The notes below the pieces were generated by a model. It ran no database searches, was not told where the DNA came from, and worked only from the letters and a program-made list of their open reading frames with translations. A DNA stretch of 64,000 bases from Rotaria macrura. Lineage: Eukaryota > Rotifera > Eurotatoria > Philodinida > Philodinidae. Shown here piece after piece: positions 27,001 to 40,109 of the stretch (position 1 is its first letter; each line of letters begins with the position of its first letter). Made by a program: the position numbers and the translations under genes. The stretch is taken from positions 62,001 through 126,000 of the forward strand of contig OENT01000014.1 in NCBI GenBank assembly GCA_900239685.1, read 5' to 3'.

Positions 27001-29953
27001 TTGACAATGTGATTACTATTGAAAATAAGAAAATTAGTGCTGTTATTGATATGCTTGTCGAACGAAAATATGCGCGAGATCCAGAAAAGGTTTGGCGTGA
27101 AGAAGCAAGGAAAAAAGTAAACTATGAATAGTATAATCTGTATTTCTTTATTATTATATGTGTAATTAAATTTTATTTTAGTTTGCTATCGAACTTGCAA
27201 CACATGCTGTTCATGAAGATTCAGATCAATTAGGTGATTTACAACAAAAACAAGAAGACGATGAAAATGACGATGATCATGATGATGAGAAAACGAAAAC
27301 GAAAAAATCAAAAACAACATCAGCATCAAATCAAATCGATACAACTTATTATGATTATTTAATAAATATGTCATTACGTAATTTAACCAAGGAACGTCGA
27401 GATGAAATTCTCAAAGAACAAAAAGATAAGCATGATAAACTTGATGCTTTAGAAAAAAAATCTCCTGAAGATTTATACGAAGATGATCTTTCAAATTTCG
27501 AAATTGAATATCGAAAAGTATATTTGTCATACAAAAAAAAAGCATATAGACATTATTCTCTAACTTTTAGGCACTTGAAAAAGAACGTGTCGATGAAATG
27601 TCTGAAGTTGCTCATCCGACAACAAAGAAAGGAGCTGGTGCTGATAGCAAAGCTCGTAAACGACTAACAACCAAACCACAACGTGCTGAAACTAGACCAG
27701 CTCCACATGGACAACGTATAACACCTGTTATTGATCCAGCATTAGTGAAAAAAGTCAATGAAGAAATTCTTAAACGTACTAAAGTATGTTCTTGTTACAT
27801 TTTTTTAATACTCGACACCATCGAGGATCTTAGAATTTAGTGCACTTTGACAAAGAGTTTTATGAGCGAAACTATTCCGTGTTCTGAATTAATATTCTAT
27901 CCGATGTGTATGTGCTTTGCTTTTCGCCTGATTCTCTAACGAATTTAATTCGTTTACGAGAATTTCTGGACGTCGGAACAGTGACTAACTCAACAAAAGC
28001 TTATAATATAGTTGAGAAAATCAAGTTGCACAAAATTTGATATTAATCATTTCAATTTGAGTGTTCTAACTTTCACATACAATTAAATTGATATAAGCCT
28101 CGTTTTGATGAATATTTATTTTGAACTCGTAGAATTTTGGTTGCACATGAGCATTGTGATACTCAACGGAAATAAATGATAGCAGATATTATTCAAATTA
28201 ATTTTCTTCGTTAGACTACCGGCAAATAGTTTTCGAGCTATATAAGACTTCGAAAACTGATCGAAGGCATTATGGAAAATAATCATTCACACTAAAAGTT
28301 AATATTCACTGCTCAGACACATATCGTTAATGAAGAGATAAGATTTCGTGAAAAACAATTCCTGTATGAACCAAGATGTACTCAAATCATGCTTTATGAA
28401 TGAAATATTCTAGAGAAAAAAAAATCTTTTAAACGATAGATTTTCCTTTATAATTTATTAATTTACTACTGAAAACTTGAATAGCATTTCTATAGCTATA
28501 TAGATCGTTTAATGACTGTATGAACATTTTTAAAAAGCTAGTTTCTCAATGACCTTTCATCGTTGGGAAATGTAAAGAATAATATACCGAATAAAACAAT
28601 AGATAAAACTCCCTTTAAGCATAAGATTATATTTGAATCCATCATGATTCCAGTCAAGTTGAATTAATTTATGGGAAGAATAGAGATGACAACTATTTTC
28701 GAGAATAACATATTTTCAATTTTTCTCTATTTTCAATTTTCAGGAGGAAAAGTCTGTTGAAGATAAAAAAACAATTATAGAATATCTAGTTAAAGAAGGT
28801 GTTACAGCCGAAGATATAACAAATATCATGCAATCGCGTTGTAAAGACAAGAAGAAAATAATTGGCGTTACAGGTTTGCTTTCTGATTCACTTTTAGCCA
28901 AATTTCTGTTTTTTTAAATAATCTTCTCTTTTTGTTTAGATAAAAAATCTGATGAAGGAAAAGATAAAAAATTGAATAGTACCGTTGAGAATCATGATGA
29001 AAATAGCAATGTTTCAATGATGTCAGTCGATGATCATGATAATTCAGGCGTCGTCAAAGAAGAAGTAACACCGAAACGAAATGCAGAACGTACTGCTAGA
29101 AAAGTTGTTACATATGGTGGTGATAATAATGATGAAGAAGATGATAGTTTCATACAAGGAATGGAAGTTGACGATAATGAATCTGATTACATGGGAAGTG
29201 ATTTAGAAACAGAAAAGAAAATTAAAAAAGTAACTACAAAACCAAAGCAACCACGAAAACCGAAATCAGGTTTGTTAATCATGTCATTCCGACAAAAATC
29301 CATATTATGTATTTTCTTTTTCAAGCCGCTACGAGCAATTCAACAACTCCAACAAAGAAGAAGGTAAAACGAATATGAGAAAATTGATTGATTGATATTC
29401 AATTCGATAAATGTTTTTTTGTTTTTCTCTTCTAGGCAACTGTCAAGAAGAATTCTCCGACCGATAGTCTAAAAAATAACGATGAATCATTACCAAAGAA
29501 TAAAATAGAAAAACCGAAAAAGCCTCGAGTACGCTAACATGTTTTTATTGAAATGTCATTTCCTTTTATTGTATTCTATTCAATTACTGTAGGCTAAAAA
29601 AGAACCTGGAACAACACCGAAGAAAGAAGTAGTCAAAAAAGAACCAAAGAAAACAGCCAAACGACCTAAACCATCCGTAAATTATAGATAAAATAATCAT
29701 GAAAAAAAAATTTAAGTTAAATCTAATCTTTCAATTAATTAATTATAGGATGATAGTGATGACGATGATATTCCAATTTTATCGAATACACCAACTCCGA
29801 CTAAAAAAGTAATAGATAATCTTTATCTCATATGAGTAATGATGATCTTATTTTTTTTGTTTTCTGTAGCCCCGTACACAACGTACTGCTGCAGCAAAAA
29901 AAAGTTATCATATTTCGGATGATGACGACGACGATGATGAAGATTTTGTTTAA
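21083..29953 (+). CDS. TOP2: DNA topoisomerase II (21 exons, complete)
   Basis: Exons: 21083-21205, 21254-21356, 21543-21606, 21667-21815, 21896-21993, 22693-23542, 23607-23914, 24879-24984, 25067-25380, 25452-25726, 25810-26324, 26701-27116, 27182-27517, 27571-27783, 28744-28873, 28940-29269, 29326-29363, 29436-29528, 29593-29676, 29749-29808, 29870-29953. All are GT..AG with continuous phase, giving 1562 aa. Type IIA enzyme: an ATP-dependent double-strand passage reaction that decatenates and relaxes chromosomal DNA in the nucleus. Visible parts: GHKL ATPase with GRNGYGAK at 147-154; TOPRIM with EGDSA (Glu447) and DQDQDG at 527-532; breakage-reunion domain with catalytic Tyr791 in ARYIFTRL; coiled C-gate; then a Lys/Asp-rich, poorly conserved tail ending in an acidic run plus DFV, as in animal TOP2 tails. 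Every catalytic residue is present. The start is the first ATG, shortly before the conserved LEQLDHILKRPETYIG. Confidence 0.97.
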
Positions 29954-30459
29954 AACAACGTCATCGTATTTTTGTGTACAGGCGTATATAGATGAAATAT
30001 CCTTAGATCCTTTATATATATTTTTGTTTTGTAATAATCTGTTATGTGAAATGAAATTGTTAATTCATTCAAATTTGTTATTTTTCTCACTTTGTGAATC
30101 GTGTTTTGCGCACATTAAATATTAGCCGTTGTGTCGTTCTTACCTAGCTCTCTCTCTCTCACTCTGTATATATATAGAAAATGTATACATGTCTGTTTGT
30201 AATCCTATTTTCTTTTTCGATGATTATGAAAACAAAAAAAAATAAAAATGTGTTTTTCCATCGTATGAGATTAGAACATATCAGTGAAGAGAAAGAGAAA
30301 AAAATGAACAAAAAAAGGAGTGACAAAGAGATCAAAATCAAATGAGAGAGAAAAAACGAAGACAAGTTCCGTTTTCTTTTTGAACAAAAGTAAAATCGAG
30401 CACAAAAATAAAGTAAATAGACATGATTAATACTCTTTTCTTGTGGAACAAATAGATCA
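29954..30459. other. Convergent 3' ends of TOP2 and the K2P channel gene
   Basis: About 500 bp between two stop codons facing each other. AT- and purine-rich; presumably both 3' UTRs. No further gene seen. Confidence 0.5.
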
Positions 30460-32668
30460 TCACACAGAAGATCGTTTAATATCAAGTCGATATGAAGTTA
30501 ACTCGATATCTTGTTGAAAACGAGAAAGCACTGTTTGTAATCTCGTTTGTGATAGAATATTTTCAGGATCCTTTGAAGACTTATTCACATTGATTGCTTG
30601 TTCATATGATGGTTTCAATGAACTTATTGATGCGGATGTATGTATACGAGGACGAGAAAGTGACGAGTGAGGAGCAAGTGATGGCCAGTCGACTGCAGAT
30701 GAATCATCTGTGCGTAATTTAGAATCATGAGTTGCTACTACTGTTGTTGTTGTCATTGGTGGTACGCTTGTCGGCATTTGTAAATGATAATCAGTATTGG
30801 ACGGTTTGGTCATTGTAAATGCTCGTCGAACTACGACGGAGTCCAAGCGTTGCATTGGTACAAGATGAGCTATTTTTCCTGGCATACGACGAACAGTGAA
30901 TTTTTTACGTTCATTCTTTTTACGTTTAAAACATGAAAAACAATGGCAAGGCTCTGATTCAGATGGTGTCAATTCAGTTGATAAATATTCCAATTGGTCA
31001 GACGTTGGATAAGGAATGAGAGTACCTAGAATGAAGTATTTCTCGATAAAGTTATCTATCGTTCAATATATTTATATTTAAATCTACCATTTGGACTGAT
31101 TAAATCACTATCGAATCGAAGGGAATTACGTGCAACTGCTGATTGAATTTCTTCACGACGTTCATCTTCGGTATTCATTGTTAAAAATCTGAGTACAAGT
31201 AAATTCATCGATGAGGCAACAACAGTCAAACCAAAAAGAATGAATGTCATTGATAGAACAACATAAAAAATATTGGTATTCAATGCTTCATTCGTTTGTA
31301 AAGCAACAAAATCACCGAAACCTATTGATTAAGAAATAGAAAAGTAATAGATGGATTTTCTAGTTTTTCTCTTCTTGCTTCTCAAACATTGACAAAGCAC
31401 TAGAACTATCTACGTAGTTCGAAATATACCTATCGTTGTAAGTGTTATGAAACAATAATAAACACAATCGAAATAATCCCATGATTCATAATGACTAAAC
31501 ATGGCGGCACCACCTGTAACAACTCCGACTGCTAATGCGGTGCCAACAATAACAAGTTCAGTTTGTGTTGTTTCATAATGACGCAATTTAATACATTTTT
31601 TAATTGTTTTTATACACCAACTAGCAAAATTATTAAGGCGTTCACCAACAGATTGAAACATAACAAGACAAAGGGGAATACCAATAACGGCATAAAGCAT
31701 ACAGAAGGATTTTCCCCATACTGAAAATTTCATTTGATGTCAACGAAAAGGAAAACATTATAAATAAAGCATTGATCTTCAACTTACTTGTTGTTGGACA
31801 AGAATGACCATAGCCTAGAAAAGAAACGATGTCATTCACACTAGAGATTATAAATCTAGTAATTTATACATGTATATATATATATTTGTTCATATTACTG
31901 TATCTACTTCTAATCGAAATAAGTGCACTTACTTTTTCAAGTAGCTATAGTTCAGGAGAGTAAGAGGCTAGAGATAAATCATGTCATTTTTATTTTCACT
32001 CAAAATTAAAAGTAACGAGCTCATACGAAAAACAAGCAAACTACTAAATTCAATAGCACAACAAAAATTGATAGGGATCGCGAATCTGCTTTGCTGTTAG
32101 AGCTTACAGATTAGATTTAATTCATTACAATCATTATTTTCATTGCGATGAAAATGATAGAAAGAAAAACACTTTGATTTATGTTTCATTAAAGTCATCT
32201 CGACTTTGTTTACAATTTTATAAAAAATGAATAAAGTGATTAATGATAATCTCCTTTTTCTATTATATAGAACCTACTTAGCTAATATTTAGTACGATTG
32301 ATAATATTATTATCACCGGGGTTTTCTTTGATATACGAATTATAATTTTACAAAGAGATCTTAAAGACAAAAAATATTGCATGCCATGACTTCAATTGAA
32401 GAAAATCTTATATTGATTCCAGTAAACATGATATTTCTGTTTTAATATTTGTTTTTTTCTAATAAAACTCGAAAATACATATGCGTTGTGATCATTATTT
32501 TAAGTGTTTTTTTTATTGGTAGTGATACAGTCGAATCCAAGAACACATATTAAGTAGCTGTTAATTTTCTACTGACGCGTTTGAATATCGGCAATTATAA
32601 AAATTAATATTATATCAATATAGGCAGGAGAATGATTTCCGTCTTATATTCCAACTACTATTACCTAC

Positions 32669-32700
<32 letters not shown>

Positions 32701-33989
32701 ATACATGTATATGTATTTATTTAGTTATTTATTTATTTATTTATTTATTTATGCAGACATAAGACATAATACTCTTTGATTGACGTCATTGGGAAGGCCA
32801 CTATATTCTATAACTATGATTTTGACAATCATCTTTCTGTCTCTTTTCTATCAACGAGCAAATAGATTTGTGTGACAGGACGCACTCAACAGAGTCTAAT
32901 GACTCGAATGCCATCAGCAGCCAAGGGATCTAGTCCCTGTTCTCGTCTACTCTCTGGCGGAAAAAAAGAATGAGATTCGTGCGCGCGTGCACGACGAAGA
33001 TTAGCAAACATCGTTCAAGTTCCACCCACCCAGAATTTCTTCCCTCCTTCTTCTTTTTTGTCTTCCAAACTAAAAAATACCACAATCAATTGTAACTAGC
33101 AACTCACAGCAGGAGTGCATCAAAACAATTGGGAAAAAACTCTATAGACGTCAAAGAAAAATCGAGGTCGAACTCAATACATGGTATAATCGATTTTTTT
33201 ATGTTTCTAAAACAATGGATAAAAAGGGGAGACAAAAGGAAAAACAATATGATGAGTTTTTTTTTCTTCTTCTCAACAAACACATTCCTGATGTATGAAT
33301 ATGTAACGAAATTTTTTAATCAGTAAATAGAGAAATCTGATGAAATCGTGAGTTGCCTTAATTGACACGCAATGAATAACTTTTCTTGTCACTTTTTCTT
33401 CAATCTCGTCGGAAATTCAGATAAATAAACGAATAAAAAAATCATAATAACAAGAATAAAAACAACAACAACAACAATAATAATATTATCATTAGAAAAC
33501 TGATTTGTATAGAAATAAATAGATTTTATCTACTTGAAATATTAGATATATGTATACATACATGTATACATAAGTATTACTTTATTTTGTATTGGTTTTT
33601 GGCTTACCGATAGTTGTAATGACAGTAAGCGAAAAATAGAATGCTCCAGGAAACTTCCATTGTGCACCGGCTTTATGTGGTTGATATTTAATAACAATGT
33701 CTTCTAACTCAAGGTATTCATTATGGGAAATATTGTATGAAAGGAGCATGTTCGCTTCGGCCGTTTTATATTGTTTACGCAGGAAATCTTCTGTATTTGA
33801 TTCAAGCGCGTCAAATATGGCCGCACCAACCAGCAGATAGCTGAATATAAAAGAAGAGGGAGAAGAAGAAAAAATATAGATATATATATATATTATTTAT
33901 AGAATTTTACAAAACTAATATTGATTATATGTATCATACCTAAACGTTGAGACAATAAGTGTTAAGGTACGAACGTTCTGCTTTTTCAT
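30460..33989 (-). CDS. KCNK3: TASK-type two-pore-domain potassium channel (6 exons)
   Basis: Exons in transcript order: 33989-33940, 33840-33608, 31814-31788, 31720-31430, 31321-31088, 31025-30460. All junctions are GT..AG and phase-consistent, giving 466 aa. It forms dimeric background K+ channels that set resting potential. Order: M1 (LTLIVSTFSYLLVGAAIF), extracellular cap, pore 1 with filter TTIGYGH (95-98), M2, M3, pore 2 with TTIGFGD (201-204), M4, long cytoplasmic tail. The His after GYG is at residue 98, the proton-sensor position of TASK-1. The C-terminus is KRSSV, matching the TASK RRSSV-type 14-3-3/p11 trafficking signal. Residues after M4 (VLRFLTMNTEDERR) fit the TASK gating region. 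Introns interrupt the first filter glycine in both pores, and pore 1's filter is carried by a 27-bp exon. Assigned to the KCNK3/KCNK9 group; paralogue not resolved. Confidence 0.95.
32669..32755. repeat. AT dinucleotide and ATTT tetranucleotide microsatellites
   Basis: In the 1.8-kb second intron of the K2P gene: a run of alternating TA at about 32669-32700, followed by TTTA/ATTT units at about 32714-32752. Simple repeats with no coding content. Confidence 0.85.
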
Positions 33990-36900
33990 ACTCGCGTCAT
34001 CAACGCTCGGACTCGGCCAGCATTAAACCTCCGGCGAGACTATGCATATGATTTAGTGTACTTTGTTAATCACCGGGCTAATTTATTCTTTGATTGCTTG
34101 TTGTTTCTGCTTTTGTTCGACTATCTATGTTGAATACGACAGAAACCTAAAAATATAGTCTTGTTTTATCGTTGCTGGTTACGAATATAGATGGATCAAT
34201 GTCAACAATTGAGTTCAACGACGACGAGAGTAAGCATGGTATATATCTGTTTGGGTTAAAAGTATAGGATGACGATCACGAACGGTAGTGATAAGCTTAG
34301 CATTGTTGGAATGATCACAGAAAAAGGAGAAGAAGAAACAACACATATTATATAAGACAACAAGTTGCAGCAATACGAGTAGGAAATCGGCGTTACCACT
34401 AGGACCAACGTCGATGCGATTCATTGACATGAGTTTCTATCGATAGAATCTGTAATGTGTGAGAGAAAGAAAAAGAAAAGTAAATGATATTTTCGATAGA
34501 AATTGTAGCATTGTGATGGATAGTGTATCTATATGTATCGTTACGTCTACATCTGCATGTATATGTGTATGTAAGTGAGCGAGTGAGTGAGTGTTCAAAA
34601 TATGGGTGACAGTAGTAAAAGAAAAGTCAGTCCAAAATGAAACAGTAGAATAACGACCATTTTTTAGGGAGGGTGGAGAAAGAACGAAGGATCTGACACG
34701 CGCACACGCATACGAAGCGAGGACGAGCAGTCGGCAGTTTTATTTTTTTTGGAAATAGTGCCGAACCAGCTAGAAAAAGAAGCAACAACACGCAAAAACC
34801 TTCATCATTCTTTTTTCTATTCTCTAGCTCTTTCTCATCTAGCATTCTGCCCCTCTCATCTTTCCTTCGTGTCGTTTCCATCATTTCTGAGATAGGCAAC
34901 GCGCAGTAAGAAACAGAATGATGATGATGATGATGACGACTACTGTTACTGCTACGACGACTACGACGACGACGAGGACGAGGACGATGACGACAATGTC
35001 GTTGTCGATGACAAGAAGACGAAGCAAAATCTATGAAGATGATGATGATTATCATGATGATGCAAAGAGCATCCCGAACGATTCAAGAACGGCAGCACGT
35101 TGACTTACACAAGCCAGTACATAGGAGTGCTCATTCTATACCTTATGTAATAGTGTCGACGACGATGATTTTCAGATCAGTTGGATTTTGGTTCTATTTT
35201 CATTGTGCTTTCTCTGTCTTCTATGTACGGTATACCCGTATGCAGTTAGCTTACAAGCAATCGAACGCAAGCAAGCGGGGAAGCACATCGACAAATGCTT
35301 GCGGACATTCTAATTTATTCAATTCCCTTCCTATACCACAGTACTACTGCTTATTCTTTCTGTCTAGCGAGGCACACATACACAAATACAAGTGAAGAAC
35401 AAGACGAAAAAGATCTTCGTGTAAAATACAGAATTGCAATAAACCTCGATGTCGATAAAGTGGTGCGGATGAGAATGGTTAGATAGATAAATAGATTGAT
35501 AGATAGAGCTTAGAGCGAACGCTCGTTCTCGCGTTAAACGATTTTTGAGCGAGAAAAAATGATTTTTATTGACGGTAGACACTTGAAAATCGTTCGTTCA
35601 TACTCGCCATAGTTTCTTCTTCGTTTTCTGCACTTTTCATACTTCGTATATGCTATAAAATTTCGTATTGATTATGACTTTATTGTTTATAAAGATTATT
35701 GTGTATTCTTTTTACAGACATTGAAGAACTTTCATATAAGTGATGTTCATACTTATCCTCTGTGTACATCTACCAATATATATATATATATATATATACA
35801 TAGCAATGCATTTGAAATGGAACCAATTCCCTCAAAATAAAACAATCTAGTATGACTTGACAGTTTGATTGAAGAAAATACAGCAAATTATAGAGTATCT
35901 CTATTATTGCGCTTATGTGCATGACAATCAATTAGATTTTCCTGCAAAGGATGTAAGAAAAGTTCTGATTGCTTCAAGCAATGCTCTTGCTTCTCGTGAG
36001 TCCATCCGAGCAATGATTGATATTCAAGGTAGATGCACGAAACGTTTACATGTACTTTAGATAATATTGCCAGAGTTAGATAAATATCAATTTTTGTTCT
36101 ATACAAAAAGTACAAAATAAAAATCACGGCAAAATTCTTATTGAAAAGGTATCGATTGAAGACAGCTTGACAAATCGCACTTCATTCATAATAATAAGAG
36201 AAAAAGAAATTGTCCATTAATATTGACGTATCTATTCTGTTTTCTTTTCTGTATCTATCAATGAGTACAATGCAACGTAGTCTTTGTTTATCCCGTGATG
36301 CATTTAATTGTCTATTAGCATAGATTATTTCTTCTATATTGTAGTTGCAACAATTTGATGAAAGATAGCTTTTATTTAATTGAAAAATCCATAGTAATAT
36401 GATTCCGAAGCAACAAGAAACTATTGTAATTGCTTACCGATTTGTTCTGCTACTGACAAAATTATCTCGCTGTTTCTATAAACCATTCTTTCATATTTTG
36501 TTATTTCTACAGATTAACCATTCCTAAGAAAAATAAAACCAAGAATTTCTATTACCATGCATAACGAAATAACTAAACGATAAACAATTGATTCAAAAAT
36601 TTTTCAAGATTCGGACTTTGTTGTTATTGTTCAAATGAGGATATGTATAAAAACTAAAATTCTGATACATTCTAGCACTAACTACTGAGTACATATATTC
36701 TGAATGTCACTCTAGACTTTTTGTTTAAACTCACATGACAAGAGCATAGCTCGTGAGAATAAAAATTTATTTCACATCGAACATGCCTATGCGCTCATCA
36801 TCAAGCATTTCCTCTTATACCTCGAAACAATTTATTAGACTGAAAAACAATTGTTCGATTTTTCTATTGTCTAAAGCAATCATAAAATGTAGCACTTGGC

Positions 36901-38163
36901 CTTGCGGCTTGCAATAACGTATATGGTGATGTTTGTATGACACGGATGTCGCCAAACAATTTCGTTTTCTTTCTTCTTTATCGTGTTTTTTCTTATTGCT
37001 TATGTTTTCTTTTTCTTTCCTCAGCTGTCTCATTGAATCATCGATCTTCATTAGACATGTGGTCGATGAGAATACGATCGATTCTCGAAAGGAAGTTATA
37101 TTTGATAGTGATCCAGATTCTCTCTATCTTCAATGATGATGAATGAGACCAATCATTACAAAGAATCCTGGCATTCTATGTATCCCTTTAGTTTTCGTTG
37201 TTCAGATTTCTCTTATTCATGACAACTTGCTTCAATTAAGTATTTAATCTAGACATCTAATCTTCGATATGTTCTCTATGAAAACAACATATATATATAT
37301 ATATATAAATTCTATATTCATAGTAGAAATATGGAATCATAGAATAAAAAAGTCAAGTGAAGCTATCATATATCAAAACATTACGCATGTGATACATGAT
37401 TAAAATCAGATGCCGAGCACTAAAATCAGTTTCCTTATATGTTAAACAGCATGATTAAGTGGAAATCATATAACCAATGCTTGATAAATAAAACACCTGT
37501 GTAATGTTGTATCGAAGCCTAAATAACAACGCACATATTTACGTACGATTCAAATTTCAAGCAAACTTGAGTACGATGTCTAGGAAAATGTGCACTTATT
37601 CTGTTTTTGTTTTCATTACTCTACAATCATTAATGATGAAAATTGTTATCGGTCTATTTTTTATTTTTGTTTTTTCCCTACTTTCTTCTTATTACTTTAT
37701 GTGTTATTCTTTATGCGATGTTCGCTTTTTACTTATCCGTGCTGCTAAACAAGCGTTCTTTTTTCCTCTCTTTCCTTTACTTACCTATAACTATGTCGTC
37801 GCAAATTTTCAGATGGTAGCCAAGCATCGTCATAGAATACCAACCATGTGAATAAACAATGTACTAGGCAGCCTGTGCGAATCTGACTTTTTTCTTCGCT
37901 CTCTCTCTCTCTCAATCTTTCTCTTGCTCTCGTCTTGCTCTTTTTTTCCTGAGAACGTTCTTCAGCAACTCGTTATGATCGAAGAAAAAAGTTATTCATA
38001 GGAAGATTCAAAAAGATCATTTACTCCCGATTTATTTAGTCTTGTTATTTTTTTTTTCGGGGGTACATATATCATCATATATTTATATATCACGAGTAAC
38101 ACTAACTTAACAATGTCATTTTTTATTGCTTCAGTTAATTGTTTGATGTTATTTTTTTAGTAA
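33990..38163. other. Intergenic region between divergent K2P and RNF217 genes
   Basis: About 4.2 kb. It contains a trinucleotide-rich tract (separate entry), a TA run near 35778-35798, another near 37290-37306 and CT-rich DNA near 37900-37930. A T-rich AG just before the RNF217 ATG (38154-38160) suggests an intron in that gene's 5' UTR. A 63-codon frame at 35869-36060 has mildly coding-like composition but no recognised domain; it is not called. Confidence 0.4.
34918..35060. repeat. GAT/CGA trinucleotide-rich tract
   Basis: Imperfect runs of GAT, ACT, CGA and GAC triplets over about 140 bp. They create spurious open frames of poly-Met/Thr on one strand and poly-Arg/Ser/His on the other. Low-complexity DNA upstream of the K2P gene; no gene inferred. 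Confidence 0.75.
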
Positions 38164-40109
38164 ATGGATCTTGAGGAAAATCAAGCACATGGAAATCAAC
38201 GTATGCGGACGTGGCCTTTTAGGCGGCATCGGACCGTTCTTAACGGAAATACCGATGGCAAAATTGATCGTAAAAAACACTATGATTCTGAACTTGATTT
38301 ACAGCGACATGAATCATTAAAAACAATCTTTATGACAGATTCATCGAAAACGGTTGAACTTAGTGAACATGACCTTTCTCAAGAGGCTATTGCTTCATTG
38401 GTGAATCCCGGGTAACAAATAAGAAAAATCCTTTTATTTTTTCTTAAAGAGACAAGTTTTCAATTCCATATTTATATTTTTATTTGTTTACCCTTAGATA
38501 TATTTCACAATCATGTGAAGAGTAAAAACAATAATTCAGTATGATACTACTACATGATGTTGACGTCCTTTGATTAAATAGCTTCATGCTAGAGCTTTTT
38601 TGATATCTAAGAAATCCTCCATTGAAACGGCTCCTTTTTTGTTAAGCCTTGATAACACATTGAATAGAATACTAACGAGGAAAATTATTCTATCCCTTTC
38701 TTCTGCTCTTACTTTCTTTTACTTTAACTTGGAGAAGAAAAAAAGCTTTTCGAAGTTTTCTCTATTCTCCAAATATTTGAATATCGAAGTAAAACGCAAG
38801 AAAAATTTTACCCACGTCCATGTTTTGTGAAATAGTAAACGTCCAAGAGAAACAAATGATCCAATAAAGTACCTAAGCATCACTCATGAATTCAATGACG
38901 TGAATATTGGCTACTATGTAACTACTATCGTTTGATGTTTTTACATGGAAAAAGGAAAAATTTTCATCGAAATAATCCACAAAAAATTTTCATACTAGTC
39001 CTATGAATTTATATTCAGAAGACTAAAGCATTTCTTTTTTATCTCTTCAATTATTCATAAAGAAATTAATGCGATATTTTTGTTTGTATCTAGTGCTACA
39101 CTCAACAAAACCATAAGTTCATTAAAAATGAATAAATTTAGTATATAAATTACTTTCCTTGTTCTTAAATTCTAGTAATTTATCACCGACAAGTTTTCGA
39201 AGAAATTCTACTGTTACTACTACTACCACTGAAGATCTGTTTGAATGTCCTATATGTTGTAATTCTTTTCCATTGGATGCGTTGAAACAAACGTCATGTT
39301 GTTCAACAAAACTATGTTCATCATGTTTTTTAACATACACGATAACAAGTATTAATAGTGGTGTACTGAATATTAAATGTCCAACATGTTCACAAGAAAT
39401 CGATTCATCAACAATACTATACAATGAGGAATTACCAATATCTATACGTGAACGTTTTCAACAAATATTAGCACAAAAACTATCTGAAAAACAAAATACA
39501 TGTATCAAATTGTGTCCACATTGCAGTTTCATAACTATACTAGATGAAAAGAATCCACTTGTACATGGAAAAAAGAATCAACAATCAGTAACAAAATGGA
39601 TGCGTTGTGAACAATGTAATCAAGATTGGTGCTGGTCATGTTATTCACCATCACATCCAAATGTGACATGTCAGCAATTTAAAAAGAGTCACACACAACT
39701 TGATATGTGGGCACAAGCACATCGTCTAGATAATAAAAATCAACGTAATGCACAACGTTGTCCAAAATGTTCCATTTATATTGAGAAAATTGATGGCTGT
39801 GATCATATGATATGTACAAAGTGCAGTGCAAAATTTTGTTATCGTTGTGGTTCTAGAATGAGATTACCGTTTTATATTGGGCACGATGCTAAATATTCAA
39901 TATTCGGTTGTAAATATAAACTGTGGCCTAACCGTCCAGTATTACGATGGATTGTACGTGGTTCAATATTCGGTGGTTTAGTTCTTCTAACTCCGATAGT
40001 AGTCGGTGCAATAGTTGCAATTCTTGCTATTGGTATTCCAACCGTTCTTATTGTTGGTTGTTTTGCTTTACCTCTATACCCATGTCTCAAATGTAAAAAG
40101 GGATCATAA
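38164..40109 (+). CDS. RNF217: RNF217-like RBR-type E3 ubiquitin ligase (2 exons)
   Basis: Exons 38164-38411 (ends phase 2) and 39176-40109, giving 393 aa. RBR enzymes accept ubiquitin from an E2 on a catalytic cysteine before transfer to substrate. RING1 starts at Cys107 (CPICC...CCSTKLCSSC...CPTC). The IBR follows (CPHC...CEQCNQDWCWSC). The RING2/Rcat is CPKCSIYIEKIDGCDHMICTKC, split here by family logic so that Cys291 (in DGCDHM) is the active-site residue; all zinc ligands appear present. A C-terminal hydrophobic region at about 347-382, preceded by GHDAKYSIFGC, anchors it in a membrane and, with that motif, points to RNF217 rather than RNF144 or parkin. The first exon encodes a hydrophilic 82-residue N-terminus. 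Without the first exon, a shorter in-frame ATG upstream of the splice site would lie in the intron, so the two-exon form is preferred. Confidence 0.87.

Noticed and set aside
34627..35055. Poly-His/Arg/Ser frame on minus, and poly-Met/Thr frame on plus
   Set aside because: Both are translations of the GAT/CGA trinucleotide tract.
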